NCBI RefSeq assembly: GCF_900199545.1 | Contig: NZ_LT962671.1 | Location: forward strand, 1,042,814 to 1,106,813 | Origin: Raoultibacter massiliensis | GTDB taxonomy: Bacteria; Actinomycetota; Coriobacteriia; Coriobacteriales; Eggerthellaceae | DNA: 64,000 bases | Reading direction: 5' to 3' | Shown here: piece by piece, positions 25,279 through 35,347 of the stretch | How positions within the stretch are numbered: position 1 is the first letter of the stretch | Layout: every line of letters begins with the position of its first letter | Notes under the pieces: generated by a model | Seen by the model: only the letters and a program-made list of their open reading frames with translations | Databases searched by the model: none | Told to the model about the DNA's origin: nothing | Program-made: the position numbers and the translations under genes

Positions 25279-25992
25279 CTACCGCCCTGATTGGGCGGCT
25301 CGGACCAGCGCGGGTAACTCGAAAAGCGATCGCACCGTCGCAAACCCGCAGTCGCCCAGCGTTTCGGCTCGATCGAGGATCACCGGCGCAATGCCGGCAT
25401 CAGCCGCGCCCGCTCCGTCAGCATCGGGTCGATCGCCCACATGCATGACCTCCGACGGCGCAAGGCCCATGCGTTCGAGGGCAATCGTGAAGATCATCGG
25501 ATTCGGTTTGCGGTACCCCACATCGGCCGATGATACGATCTCATCAAAGTAAGGAGCCATTCTAAGCCCCCGTATCAGATTTTCGAGGTTGGGAGACCAG
25601 TTCGATACGATAGCGAGCCTCAGATGACTTCTCTTCAGCTCCTTGAGGCACGGGAGCACGTCATCGTGTATCCTCCAATACGATGGCCGGCAATACGCCT
25701 CGTTCACATCGGCGGCGATGCCCTCGGCGTCGTGGGCAAGCCCCGTCAGGTGGCTCAGATACCGGTACATATCGAGATACATCTCCACCGAACCTTCCGG
25801 CGAGCACCAGAAATCACCGTCGCGCAGATACTCCTCCTCGTAGAAGCGATTCACGGCGGGAAGGCAGGCGCTCACCTCGGCGGGATCAACCTCGTGCCCA
25901 CGCGCAGCCGCAACCTCGCAAAACGTTCCGTCGATTTCGGGGTCAGCATCGATGAGCGTGGAACCCACATCGAAAAACACCGCTTTGACCAT
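25279..25992 (-). CDS. HAD-superfamily hydrolase
   Basis: A 237-residue haloacid-dehalogenase-type hydrolase, probably a small-molecule phosphatase. Motif I is FFDVGSTL with nucleophile Asp8; the usual second Asp (DxD) is Gly, as in the HDHD3-like subgroup. Motif II is IVSNWS, motif III includes KPNPMIF, and motif IV is VGDRPDADGAGA. The cap domain lies between residues 20 and 95. Its ATG is preceded by GAGGAGG and is only 20 bases from the stop of the cation transporter gene, so the two are likely co-transcribed. Substrate unknown. Confidence 0.9.
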   Translation of the reverse strand: MVKAVFFDVGSTLIDADPEIDGTFCEVAAARGHEVDPAEVSACLPAVNRFYEEEYLRDGDFWCSPEGSVEMYLDMYRYLSHLTGLAHDAEGIAADVNEAYCRPSYWRIHDDVLPCLKELKRSHLRLAIVSNWSPNLENLIRGLRMAPYFDEIVSSADVGYRKPNPMIFTIALERMGLAPSEVMHVGDRPDADGAGAADAGIAPVILDRAETLGDCGFATVRSLFELPALVRAAQSGR

Positions 25993-26012
25993 ACAGCCTC
26001 CTCGCCCTCGAC

Positions 26013-26921
26013 TCAGTCTCGGTGGCCGTCGTCGGGTTCGATATGGACAAGCACTTCGATTACCTGCGGATATTTGAGCTTGATCGCATCCTCGACCTGC
26101 TCGCTCAAATCGTGGGCCGCGCCCACCGTCATGTCCTCGTCGACGCATACGTGAAGATCGACGTACACCTCGCCTTCGGTTCCCCGCGTTCTGATGCGAT
26201 GGGCCTCCTTCACGCCGGGGATTCCCATGACGAAGGCGTTGAGCTCTTCGTCGGGAATGCGCGCATGATCCGACAGCGTCGCGAACGCATGCTTGAAGAC
26301 GTCGTAGGCGGTCGCCAATATGGCGACGGTCACGATGAGTGCGACGATGGGATCGGCAGCCGGAAAACCGAACGAAACGAAAACGAGCCCTACGATAACG
26401 CCGATCGAGACGAGCGCATCGGAAAGGGTGTGGCTCGCATCGGCGGAAAGGACCTCGCTTCTGAGCTCCTTTCCACGCCTGCGCTCGTAGAACGTAACGC
26501 CCAGATTCACGCACAGCGTCGCGATCATCACGATAAACGAGAACGGTGTCACCTCAGCCGTGTAATTTTGCGAGATGAGCTTGCCCGCCGCGCTCGAGCC
26601 GACTTCGAAAGCCGCAAGCAAAAGCAGGATGCCGATTGCCAAGCTCGCATAGGTCTCGAATTTCGCATGCCCGTAAGGATGGCTCTCGTCGGCCGGACGC
26701 GAAGCGAGGGCGATCCCGATCAGCCCGATGACGTTGCCCGCCGAATCGAAGACCGAATGGATGCCATCTGCCTGCATGGCGGCAGAACCCGTCGCCATGC
26801 CGTAAAAGTACTTCGCCGCCGCAACGCCGAGGTTCAGAAACAGGATGACCCACAACACCCGCTTTATCGACCGCATGCGGTCGGAAACGGGCGGCTTTGC
26901 AAGCATCGCCGTTTTCGCCAT
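26013..26921 (-). CDS. Cation diffusion facilitator family transporter
   Basis: A 302-residue CDF metal exporter (Zn, Mn, Fe, Co or Ni in exchange for protons). Six membrane helices fill about residues 20-205. The metal sites are ADGIHSVFD in helix II and ADASHTLSD in helix V, both HxxxD. The C-terminal cytosolic domain is the usual metal-sensing ferredoxin-like fold (VYVDLHVCVDEDMTV). The ATG follows AAGGA at six bases. It precedes a HAD hydrolase gene. Metal choice cannot be decided from these motifs. Confidence 0.93.
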   Translation of the reverse strand: MAKTAMLAKPPVSDRMRSIKRVLWVILFLNLGVAAAKYFYGMATGSAAMQADGIHSVFDSAGNVIGLIGIALASRPADESHPYGHAKFETYASLAIGILLLLAAFEVGSSAAGKLISQNYTAEVTPFSFIVMIATLCVNLGVTFYERRRGKELRSEVLSADASHTLSDALVSIGVIVGLVFVSFGFPAADPIVALIVTVAILATAYDVFKHAFATLSDHARIPDEELNAFVMGIPGVKEAHRIRTRGTEGEVYVDLHVCVDEDMTVGAAHDLSEQVEDAIKLKYPQVIEVLVHIEPDDGHRD

Positions 26922-27009
26922 GTCCGATCCTTTCCGTCCGAGACGTTCGAGCCGTCCGCTTCGCGGGCGTATGCGAAAAAGGGAGCCGCATGGACTCCCT
27001 TCGATTTTC

Positions 27010-27098
27010 TGGTGTCGGAGGCGGGATTTGAACCCGCACACCCGTAATGTGGGCACTAGCACCTCAAGCTAGCGTGTCTGCCGTTCCACCACTCCGAC
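27010..27098 (-). tRNA. tRNA-Leu (GAG)
   Basis: 89-base class II tRNA on the minus strand with a long variable arm: acceptor GTCGGAG/CTCCGAC, anticodon stem CTAGC/GCTAG enclosing TTGAGGT (anticodon GAG), T-arm CGGGTTCAAATCCCG, discriminator A, encoded CCA. Confidence 0.96.
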
Positions 27099-27178
27099 AT
27101 ATGTATTGCTCAAAAGCAACGTTGGATATTCTACCAAAACCAACGCGTTTGTACAGGATTTTTTTAAACTATTTAGAA

Positions 27179-27433
27179 CTATTTCGAGATCGTGCCGTGA
27201 GGATAGATGATCATGAGAACCAGCAACGACAGCAGGAAGATCGCAGCGAAGATAATCGTGATGCGATCCAGGTTCTTCTCGACGATGCTCGTACCTGTCT
27301 GCGTCGAATACACCGAGCTGGCGATGGCATCGGAAATGCCCGTGCCCTTACCCGAATGCAGCAAAATGAATATGATCAAGCCGATACCGGAAACAACCAG
27401 CAGAATCAGCGTGACAATCAACAAGGGATTCAA
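27179..27433 (-). CDS. secG: Preprotein translocase subunit SecG
   Basis: Small membrane component of the SecYEG channel, 84 residues with two helices (about 4-26 and 57-79) and the family motif LLHSGKGTGISDAI between them. The start is TTG with GAGGAG about nine bases upstream. It follows gpmI at the end of the glycolytic cluster, a common arrangement in Gram-positive bacteria. Confidence 0.93.
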   Translation of the reverse strand: MNPLLIVTLILLVVSGIGLIIFILLHSGKGTGISDAIASSVYSTQTGTSIVEKNLDRITIIFAAIFLLSLLVLMIIYPHGTISK

Positions 27434-27505
27434 AGTTCTCTACTCCTCAACCGTACTTTTCTGTGTGCGCTCACAAGTTATCGATTATAACCGCACCCTG
27501 CTCCT

Positions 27506-29059
27506 TTACGCAAGTAAACTTTTTCCTGTCATCTCCGAAGGCGCGTGCAGCCCAACAAGCTCGAGCAGCGTCGGCGCGATGTCGCAGAGGGCTCCCCGCT
27601 CATCGCGCAGCGCACGCCCCGTATCTGCATAGTCGATCAGCACGAGCGGAACGAGCGCTGTGGTGTGCGCGGTAAACGGCGTTCCATCTTCGGCAAGCAT
27701 TTTGTCGGCGTTCCCGTGATCGGCGGTCAAAAGCGCAACGCCGCCCTTGCCTTTGAGCGCCTCCAACACTTTGCCGACGCCCGCATCGACGGCTTCGACA
27801 GCGCTCACGGCAGCGGGAATGCTGCCCGTATGGCCCACCATATCGCAGTTTGCGAAGTTGACGATGTAGACATCCGCCTCGTCGTTTTCAATTGCATAGG
27901 CAAGCGAAGATGCGACCTCCGGCTCGCTCATCTCGGGCTGCAGATCGTAGGTAGCCACTTTCGGGCTCGGCACGAGCTTGCGCACCTCGCCCGCCTTCGG
28001 CTCTTCCACGCCCCCGTTCAGGAAAAACGTGACATGCGCGTACTTCTCGGTTTCGGCAATGTGATACTGGGAAAGGCCTGAATCGGCGAGCACGTCGGCG
28101 AGCACGTTGCCTGGAAACTCCTTTGCGAAGGCTATCGGCGCCGCAATGGTCGGATCGTATTCGGTCAGGCACACGAACGACACGCGCGGACGAATCGCCC
28201 GCTCGAATCCCGAAAACGCCTCGTCGACGAATGCTCGGGTGATCTCACGCGCGCGATCGGGCCTGAAGTTGAAGAACACGACCGAATCGCCATCGCGCAC
28301 GCCGCGCTCGTCGAACGAAAGCGGGACGAAGAACTCGTCGGTCACATCGGCTGCATACGACGCGCGCATCGCTTCGATGGGATCGACCGAAGAGAGCGGC
28401 TCTCCCCCGACAATCGCCCTGTACGCCCGCTCGACGCGCTCCCAACGGTTATCGCGGTCCATCGCATAATAGCGCCCGTCGATGGAGCCGATCGCTATCG
28501 AAGTCGCATCGGTTTCAACGCGCGCGATCTCATCGAGCAGCTCCTCGATGAAGCCGATCCCGCTCTTCGGCGGCACGTCGCGCCCGTCCATGAAGCAGTG
28601 GACGCGCACTTCGGGCACCCCCATCGAAGCGGCGAGATCGAGAAGCGCGTAAAGGTGCTCGTTGCTCGAATGCACGCCCCCGTCGGAGAGGAGGCCCATG
28701 AGGTGAAGCACGGCTCCCGGCTCGCTTGCCTGCTCGTACGCTTTCCGAATGACGGGATTTTCGGCAAGCGATCCGTCGCGACAGGCGCGGTTGATCCTTG
28801 TGAGCTCCTGGTATACGACGCGACCGGCGCCGATGTTGAGATGCCCGACCTCCGAATTTCCCATCTGGCCGTCGGGCAACCCCACAGGCTCGCCCGACGC
28901 GTCGAGCACGGTTTTCGAACAGGTTTCGAACACCGCGTCGAGAATCGGCGTTTCAGCAAGCGCTATCGCATTGCCGTCTCCCGGCTCGGCAAGACCGAAC
29001 CCATCCATGATGATGAGGCACGCGGGCAGCGTGCACGCGTCCTTGTCCGCAAAAGTCAT
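27506..29059 (-). CDS. gpmI: Phosphoglycerate mutase, cofactor-independent
   Basis: Interconverts 3- and 2-phosphoglycerate in glycolysis using two Mn2+ ions. The 517-residue protein has the alkaline-phosphatase-like metal site IIMDGFGL at the start, the phosphoserine motif GQMGNSEVGHLNIGAG (Ser69), FFNFRPDRAREITRA, and the C-terminal LLTADHGNADKM. Its ribosome site overlaps the stop codon of tpiA eight bases upstream, so the two are coupled. Part of gap-pgk-tpiA-gpmI. Confidence 0.97.
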   Translation of the reverse strand: MTFADKDACTLPACLIIMDGFGLAEPGDGNAIALAETPILDAVFETCSKTVLDASGEPVGLPDGQMGNSEVGHLNIGAGRVVYQELTRINRACRDGSLAENPVIRKAYEQASEPGAVLHLMGLLSDGGVHSSNEHLYALLDLAASMGVPEVRVHCFMDGRDVPPKSGIGFIEELLDEIARVETDATSIAIGSIDGRYYAMDRDNRWERVERAYRAIVGGEPLSSVDPIEAMRASYAADVTDEFFVPLSFDERGVRDGDSVVFFNFRPDRAREITRAFVDEAFSGFERAIRPRVSFVCLTEYDPTIAAPIAFAKEFPGNVLADVLADSGLSQYHIAETEKYAHVTFFLNGGVEEPKAGEVRKLVPSPKVATYDLQPEMSEPEVASSLAYAIENDEADVYIVNFANCDMVGHTGSIPAAVSAVEAVDAGVGKVLEALKGKGGVALLTADHGNADKMLAEDGTPFTAHTTALVPLVLIDYADTGRALRDERGALCDIAPTLLELVGLHAPSEMTGKSLLA

Positions 29060-29067
29060 CGGCGCTC

Positions 29068-29841
29068 CTACAGGCAGGCTTTGATGAGCTGGACGAACGT
29101 TTCGGCTTTGAGGCTCGCACCGCCGACGAGGCCGCCGTCGATGTTCTCCATGGCCATGAGGCCGTCCACATTGCCGGGGTTCATCGACCCCCCGTACAGG
29201 ATGCGCATACCCTCGGCAGTTTCGGCATCGGCTGCCTCGGCCACGGTTTCCCTGATGGCGGCGCACACCTCGTCTGCCTGCTCGGGCGTTGCGGTGCGGC
29301 CCGTGCCGATCGCCCAGATGGGCTCGTAGGCGATGACGCACTGCGCGATCTCAGCCGCATCGAGCCCGGCGAGCGCCGCCCGCACCTGCGCGGTCACGTA
29401 TTCGAGCGTCGTGCCCTCGTCGCGCACGGCAAGCGATTCGCCGCAGCACACGATGGCACCCATGCCCTCGGCCACAAGCGCCTTGACCTTCTTGTTTACC
29501 ATCTCGTCCGTTTCGCCGAACAGCTCGCGGCGTTCTGAATGGCCGACGATCGAATAGGCGCATCCGATCTCTTTGATCATGGGAACCGAGATCTCTCCCG
29601 TGAACGCGCCCGACGGCTCCCAGTACACGTTCTGGGCGGCCACTTTGATCTTGACCTTATCGAAATCGAGAACGGTTTTCGCGGGCTTGAGATCTGTGAA
29701 CGGCGTGCACAGCACGATCTCGACGGCTTCGTCCCATTCCTTCTTCTCGTATTGGTTGGAAATCTCCTGAGTCAGAACCACGGCCTCTGCAATGGTGTTG
29801 TTCATCTTCCAGTTGCCGGCCATCATGGGGGTGCGCGCCAT
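29068..29841 (-). CDS. tpiA: Triosephosphate isomerase
   Basis: Interconverts dihydroxyacetone phosphate and glyceraldehyde 3-phosphate. The 257-residue barrel has the Asn-Lys start (AGNWKMN, Lys12), the catalytic His region VGHSERR, and the catalytic Glu with the mobile loop AYEPIWAIGTG. Of three in-frame ATGs the third is nine bases from GAAAGGA and gives the standard N-terminus. The upstream neighbour is pgk (28-base gap). Confidence 0.97.
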   Translation of the reverse strand: MARTPMMAGNWKMNNTIAEAVVLTQEISNQYEKKEWDEAVEIVLCTPFTDLKPAKTVLDFDKVKIKVAAQNVYWEPSGAFTGEISVPMIKEIGCAYSIVGHSERRELFGETDEMVNKKVKALVAEGMGAIVCCGESLAVRDEGTTLEYVTAQVRAALAGLDAAEIAQCVIAYEPIWAIGTGRTATPEQADEVCAAIRETVAEAADAETAEGMRILYGGSMNPGNVDGLMAMENIDGGLVGGASLKAETFVQLIKACL

Positions 29842-29869
29842 ATTCATCATTCCTTTCGCTTGATACGCT

Positions 29870-31054
29870 TTATCTGAGAGCCTCGACGCCGGGAAGGGCC
29901 TCGCCCTGCACGAGCTCCATCGAAGCGCCGCCGCCTGTCGAGATAAAGGTCATTTCGCTTCCCAAATCGAATTTGTTTACGGCAGCCACGCTGTCGCCGC
30001 CGCCGATGATGGTATCCGCCTCGATGTTGCCGGCAACCGCCTGGGCGACCGCCTTCGTTCCAGCCTCGAACGCCTTCATCTCGAAAACGCCCATGGGTCC
30101 GTTCCAAAACACGGTTTTCGCCTCTGCGATCGCACAAGCGTACAGCTTCGCCGTCTCGGGGCCGATATCGAGGCCCATCATATCAGAGGGGATCGCGTCG
30201 GCGGAAACGGTTTCCGTCCTGGCATCTTCGGCGAACGCGTCGGCCGCGACCACGTCGGCGGGCAAGAGGATCTTCACGCCGGCCTCCTCGGCGCGCGCGA
30301 GCGTTGCGGCGGCCCGCTCGATCCAGTCCTCTTCCTTGAGCGAAGCGCCGACTTGCTTGCCTTGGGCGAGCAGGAAGGTGAAGCACATGCCGCCGCCGAT
30401 GATGAGCGTATCGCATTTATCGATGAGCGCGTCGATCACCTTGATCTTGTCGGAAACCTTCGAGCCGCCGAGAATCGCGACGAAGGGCCGCTTGGGATCC
30501 TCGAGCATTCCCGTAAGCGTCGAAACCTCATCAGAGAGCAGATATCCCGCATACGAGGGCAGAAGCGAGGCGATGCCCGCAGTCGATGCATGGGCTCGAT
30601 GGGCGGTGCCGAACGCATCGTTTACATACACGTCGCCGAGCGCGGCGAGCTCTTCGCAAAAGGAAGGATCGTTTTTCTTCTCACGCTTGTCGAAGCGGAG
30701 GTTCTCCACGAGCAAAACCTGTCCATCCTCAAGAGAGGCGGCTTTGGCCTGGGCGTCGGGTCCGACGGTATCGGTTGCGAACACGACCGGCTTGCCGAGA
30801 AGCTCGCTCAGGCGGCGCGCGGCGGGGCGAAGCGAGAATTCGTCTTCGAAGCCCGCGCCGGAAGGACGCCCGAGGTGGCTCATGAGGATGAGACGGGCCC
30901 CTTTCCCCATCAGATACTCGATCGTGGGCAGAGCGGCTCTGATGCGAGTGTCATCGGTCACTTCGCCGCCTTTGAGCGGAACGTTGAAATCAACGCGCAC
31001 GAGCACGCGTTTGCCGGCGACATCCGCCGATTCGAGGGTTTTGATGTCGGACAT
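29870..31054 (-). CDS. pgk: Phosphoglycerate kinase
   Basis: Makes ATP from 1,3-bisphosphoglycerate in glycolysis. The 394-residue two-domain protein shows RVDFNVPLKGGEVTDDTRI, SHLGRPSG, NLRFDKREKKND, the hinge GGSKVSDKI and the nucleotide loop GGGDSVAAV, ending in TGGGASMELVQG. The ATG follows AAAGGA. It is preceded by a strong stem-loop that separates it from gap. Confidence 0.98.
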   Translation of the reverse strand: MSDIKTLESADVAGKRVLVRVDFNVPLKGGEVTDDTRIRAALPTIEYLMGKGARLILMSHLGRPSGAGFEDEFSLRPAARRLSELLGKPVVFATDTVGPDAQAKAASLEDGQVLLVENLRFDKREKKNDPSFCEELAALGDVYVNDAFGTAHRAHASTAGIASLLPSYAGYLLSDEVSTLTGMLEDPKRPFVAILGGSKVSDKIKVIDALIDKCDTLIIGGGMCFTFLLAQGKQVGASLKEEDWIERAAATLARAEEAGVKILLPADVVAADAFAEDARTETVSADAIPSDMMGLDIGPETAKLYACAIAEAKTVFWNGPMGVFEMKAFEAGTKAVAQAVAGNIEADTIIGGGDSVAAVNKFDLGSEMTFISTGGGASMELVQGEALPGVEALR

Positions 31055-31120
31055 GGAAATCCTTTCGATACTGCACCGATACCACTGCGGGACTGCGGTG
31101 TTGAGTGCCCGCACATAGAA

Positions 31121-31149
31121 CGACCGCCCGGGAAATCCCCGGGCGGTCG
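31121..31149 (-). other. Strong stem-loop between gap and pgk
   Basis: CGACCGCCCGGG (31121-31132) pairs perfectly with CCCGGGCGGTCG (31138-31149). There is no T-run on either strand, so it is more likely an RNA-processing or stabilising element, or a leaky terminator that sets the gap:pgk ratio. Confidence 0.6.
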
Positions 31150-31158
31150 CGTATTCTG

Positions 31159-32172
<1,014 letters not shown>

Positions 32173-32194
32173 TCAATAAAGATACTCATCAAGC

Positions 32195-32245
32195 CAGCAG
32201 TCTTGGAGCAATGGTACCCTTGCGGGTTGCCGAGCCTCCATAACC
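32195..32245 (-). other. Structured gap leader with GCAA tetraloop
   Basis: On the minus strand the leader contains ACCC-GCAA-GGGT, a GNRA-capped hairpin, enclosed by TGGAG/CTCCA arms. It lies between the whiA terminator and the gap start. It matches no riboswitch class that I can confirm. Confidence 0.35.
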
Positions 32246-32259
32246 GCAGGCATTCCCAC

Positions 32260-32293
32260 AAAAAAAGCATCCGCAAAGGGAGGCTTCGCAGCC
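32260..32293 (-). terminator. Terminator after whiA
   Basis: On the minus strand GCGAAG pairs with CTTTGC (one G-U pair) over a short loop, extended by two more pairs, with TTTTTTT a few bases downstream of the stem. It separates the uvrC-rapZ-yvcK-whiA region from gap. Confidence 0.65.
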
Positions 32294-32325
32294 CGGGAGA
32301 TCACCTCCGTGCCGCCTGATTCAGT

Positions 32326-33255
32326 TTACTCTCCCAGATCCTTGGCCATCTGCTCAATACGGCGAACGCGATGATACACCGCCGATTTGGACAGGGGCGG
32401 GTTCGCTTTCTCGCCGAGTTCCTTAAGCGTTGCGTCGGGATTGGTCACGCGCAGCTTGATGAACTCCTGCAGCGCGGGAGGAAGGTTCTCCATCCCGTAG
32501 GCGTCCACCACCTTACGGATGGCGAATATCTGGTCGACCGATGCGTTCGCCGCCTTGGCCTGGTTTGCGATCTCGGCGTTCGTGATGCGGTTCACATCGT
32601 TGCGCACGCTCTTAATGACGCGCTCGTTCTCCATCGACAGCGCGCTGTGGTGCGCACCCACGTAAGCGAGGAACTCCAGTATCGCGGTTCCGCTCTTCAG
32701 ATAGACCATGTACGAGCTTCTGCGCTGCATGACGCGTGCGGAGATTCCCTTATTCGCCATGAGTTCGACAAGGCCATCGGCAAGGCTTTCCGATTCGACC
32801 GTGATCTCGAAGTGGAAATCGCCCCGAGGGTTGGAGATGAAGCCGCTTCCGAGGAACGCGCCGCGAAGGTAGGCGGCGGCGCAGCACTGCTTCTCGACAA
32901 GCTCGTCTGCAATGCCCATCTCGAGCCCTTCGCCGGACAGCACGCCCATATCCCGCAAAGCCGGTTCGAGCCTGGGCTGCGTGGGCACCTCGATAAGGTA
33001 GTTCGGCGTCTTGTGAAGAACGCTGCGGCGCACGGTGAGGTTCGTCTTAAGCTCGTAGATGCCATGGAGAAGCTTGATGACCAGCCGGGCCACGCTCGGC
33101 ACATCGGTTGCGATCTCGATGCGGTAGCGACCCGGCCCGCTGAAGAACAACGTGCCCTCGATGCGCACGAGCGCGGCGAGGGTCGCTTTGTCGCAGTGGC
33201 TGCACATGGGTGCCACGCGTGCGAGCTCGTCTTTTACCTCCGCGGTGAACGACAC
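32326..33255 (-). CDS. whiA: Sporulation/division regulator WhiA
   Basis: DNA-binding protein conserved in Gram-positives, linked to cell division and chromosome segregation. The 309-residue protein has an N-terminal degenerate LAGLIDADG homing-endonuclease fold (RGAFLGSGFISNPRGDFHFEI) and a C-terminal helix-turn-helix (LKELGEKANPPLSKSAVYHRVRRI). The start is GTG within the end of yvcK (22-base overlap). RapZ-YvcK-WhiA is a conserved three-gene order in actinobacteria and firmicutes. Confidence 0.96.
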   Translation of the reverse strand: MSFTAEVKDELARVAPMCSHCDKATLAALVRIEGTLFFSGPGRYRIEIATDVPSVARLVIKLLHGIYELKTNLTVRRSVLHKTPNYLIEVPTQPRLEPALRDMGVLSGEGLEMGIADELVEKQCCAAAYLRGAFLGSGFISNPRGDFHFEITVESESLADGLVELMANKGISARVMQRRSSYMVYLKSGTAILEFLAYVGAHHSALSMENERVIKSVRNDVNRITNAEIANQAKAANASVDQIFAIRKVVDAYGMENLPPALQEFIKLRVTNPDATLKELGEKANPPLSKSAVYHRVRRIEQMAKDLGE

Positions 33256-34358
33256 AGCCTCATCACCCCCGCAAACGCCGCCCGAAGCGCCCGGGGATCG
33301 TGCCACGTGGGCCTGTTCGGATCGACGAGGTTGCGTGCGACGACCACCGGTCCCCGCTCCTGGATAACCTGAATGTCGGCATACGAAACCGATACGGGGC
33401 GAACGCGGCCTGAAAGCCGGGCGTCGCCGAGATCGGACAGCGACGACGACCCGTCGCTTTCGCCGACCGCCGCGTTGTAGCTTTCCGAAAGGGCGTCCTC
33501 GGGCCTCAAAGGCGCAGGAGCATGCACCAGCACGTAGTCGAGCAGGCCCTGCATGCCGTGTTCCATAAGGGCTTCCACATGCTCTTTCGCAGAAAGGCCC
33601 CATGTCTCGCCCTGCATGTCGGCAAGCGAGCACACGAACAGCGTCCGTCCCCTCGATGCGCGGATGGCATCCACGATGCCCGGCACGAGCAGGTTCGGTA
33701 TGATCGAGGTGAAAAGCGAGCCGGGGCCGAGTACGATCAGGTCGGCTCCCTTGATGGCCTCGATCGCGGGATGATAGGGCTCGGGCTCCCTGCTCGCCTG
33801 CAGCCACACGTATTGCAGCGCCGTTGCGGATCGGCAGGCGTTGGCCTGCCCCACCAACCGTGCGCCGTCGCGCGTTTGGGCGCACAGCGTCACGCGGTCG
33901 AGCGTCGAGGGATACACGTGCCCCCGTGCGTCGAGAAGCTTCTCGCAAATCGATATGGCCTCGGGAAACGATCCAGTCGCATCCTCGAGGGCCGACAGCA
34001 TGAGGTTGCCGAGCGTGTGGTTCCGGGCGAATTCGAAACGGTACTTGAACGCGCGCGTCATCGGATCGTCCGCGTCCGCCGCGAACGCGGCCAGGCACTT
34101 TCGCACATCGCCGGGGGGCGTTACGTTGGCCTCTTCGCGCAAGATGCCGGTCGATCCGCCATCGTCGGCCATGGCCACGACGGCGCTCGTGTCGAACCCC
34201 ATCGAAAGCAGCGTTCGGATGGAAACGGGTGCACCGGTTCCTCCCCCGATGACGACGGCGCGAATGCGTTTGTCCTGCGGCACGAACGGCTCCGAACCGC
34301 TGATCGCCGCGAACGCCGCGGTGTTCGAGGGATCTTGGCTGAAGGGATGGCCGGTCAT
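33234..34358 (-). CDS. yvcK: YvcK/CofD-family gluconeogenesis factor
   Basis: A 374-residue protein of the YvcK group, which binds UDP-GlcNAc and is needed for normal cell shape and growth on gluconeogenic carbon in Bacillus. It opens with RAVVIGGGTGAPVSIRTLL and has MADDGGSTGILREE, PPGDVRKCLAAFA, NHTLGNLMLSALED and DLIVLGPGSLFTSIIPNLLV. The ATG overlaps the rapZ stop by four bases (ATGA), and the gene overlaps whiA downstream, so all three are coupled. Confidence 0.93.
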   Translation of the reverse strand: MTGHPFSQDPSNTAAFAAISGSEPFVPQDKRIRAVVIGGGTGAPVSIRTLLSMGFDTSAVVAMADDGGSTGILREEANVTPPGDVRKCLAAFAADADDPMTRAFKYRFEFARNHTLGNLMLSALEDATGSFPEAISICEKLLDARGHVYPSTLDRVTLCAQTRDGARLVGQANACRSATALQYVWLQASREPEPYHPAIEAIKGADLIVLGPGSLFTSIIPNLLVPGIVDAIRASRGRTLFVCSLADMQGETWGLSAKEHVEALMEHGMQGLLDYVLVHAPAPLRPEDALSESYNAAVGESDGSSSLSDLGDARLSGRVRPVSVSYADIQVIQERGPVVVARNLVDPNRPTWHDPRALRAAFAGVMRLCRSPRR

Positions 34359-35305
34359 TTCCGACCCCGTCCCGCCTTGCCCGTCTCGGCGAGCGACAGA
34401 TCGCGGTGCGCGATGCTCACACGGTAGCCCTTGGCTTTCAGGTACTCGCCCGTCGCCTCAGCGAGGGCGACGCTTCTGTGCTGGCCTCCGGTGCAGCCGA
34501 TCGCGATGGCGAGCTGCTGCTTGCCTTCGGCTACGTATCCGGGCATGACGCAATCGAGCAGCGAGCGCCATTTCTTCTGGAATTCCTCGGTTTCGCTACG
34601 ATACATCACGAAATCGCGCACGGGGGCATCGAGGCCCGTCAGGCCCTTGAGTTCTGGTTCGTAGTACGGGTTCGGCAAAAAGCGCACGTCCATCACGATA
34701 TCGGCATCGAGGGCCGCACCGTGCTTGAAGCCGAAGGAATACACCGTCACAGTGAGCGCCGCCCGCTCGTCGCCACCCGAGAAAAGCGATCGTATCGCGC
34801 TTTTCAGCTCCTGGGGAAGCATGTCGGTCGTATCGATGATTTCGCTTGCCGAATCCTTGATAGAGCTGAGCAGCTCCCGTTCCCGCTGAATGCCGCCTCC
34901 GATCGTGATCCCCTCGCCGCACAGGGGATGGCGGCGGCGGCTCGATTTGTAACGGGCGATCAGCTTGTCGTCGTCGGCATCGAGAAACACGAGCCGATAG
35001 GCGACGCCCCGCTGCTTGAGATCATCGATCTCGCACATGAGATCCGAAAAGAAATCGCGGTTCCGAGCATCGCAGACCACTGCGAGCTTGCGCTGGGCAT
35101 CGGGCTGGCCCGGCATTCCCTCGAGCGCAAGCAGCGTGCCGATCATGCTGGCCGGGAGATTGTCGATGCAGAAGTATCCCAGATCCTCGAATACATGCAT
35201 CGCCTCGGTGCGCCCCGCCCCGCTCATACCGGTTACGATGACGAGCTCGGGCATCGCGGGGCTCTGATCTTCGCAGGGTTGTCCGATATCCGTTTCGCTG
35301 CTCAT
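34355..35305 (-). CDS. rapZ: RapZ/YvcJ nucleotide-binding protein
   Basis: A 316-residue P-loop protein. In E. coli RapZ controls GlmS via small RNAs; in Gram-positives YvcJ is a nucleotide hydrolase with unclear role. The Walker A is TGMSGAGRTEA, with Arg in place of the common Lys, as often in actinobacteria. It is followed by FEDLGYFCIDNLP. The C-terminal domain holds FGFKHG, FLPNPYYEPELKGLTG and AIGCTGGQHRSVALAE. The ATG follows AGGAG. About 40 bases downstream of uvrC. Confidence 0.94.
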   Translation of the reverse strand: MSSETDIGQPCEDQSPAMPELVIVTGMSGAGRTEAMHVFEDLGYFCIDNLPASMIGTLLALEGMPGQPDAQRKLAVVCDARNRDFFSDLMCEIDDLKQRGVAYRLVFLDADDDKLIARYKSSRRRHPLCGEGITIGGGIQRERELLSSIKDSASEIIDTTDMLPQELKSAIRSLFSGGDERAALTVTVYSFGFKHGAALDADIVMDVRFLPNPYYEPELKGLTGLDAPVRDFVMYRSETEEFQKKWRSLLDCVMPGYVAEGKQQLAIAIGCTGGQHRSVALAEATGEYLKAKGYRVSIAHRDLSLAETGKAGRGRK

Positions 35306-35347
35306 AACGCACTCCTGACATGCTCGAATGGCCTGGCCTTCTTTGTT

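Noticed and set aside
32195..32245. A T-box or SAM riboswitch before gap
   Set aside because: The GGCAACC-like string looked like SAM-I, but the flanking conserved elements and helices of that class, and the T-box sequence, are not present.
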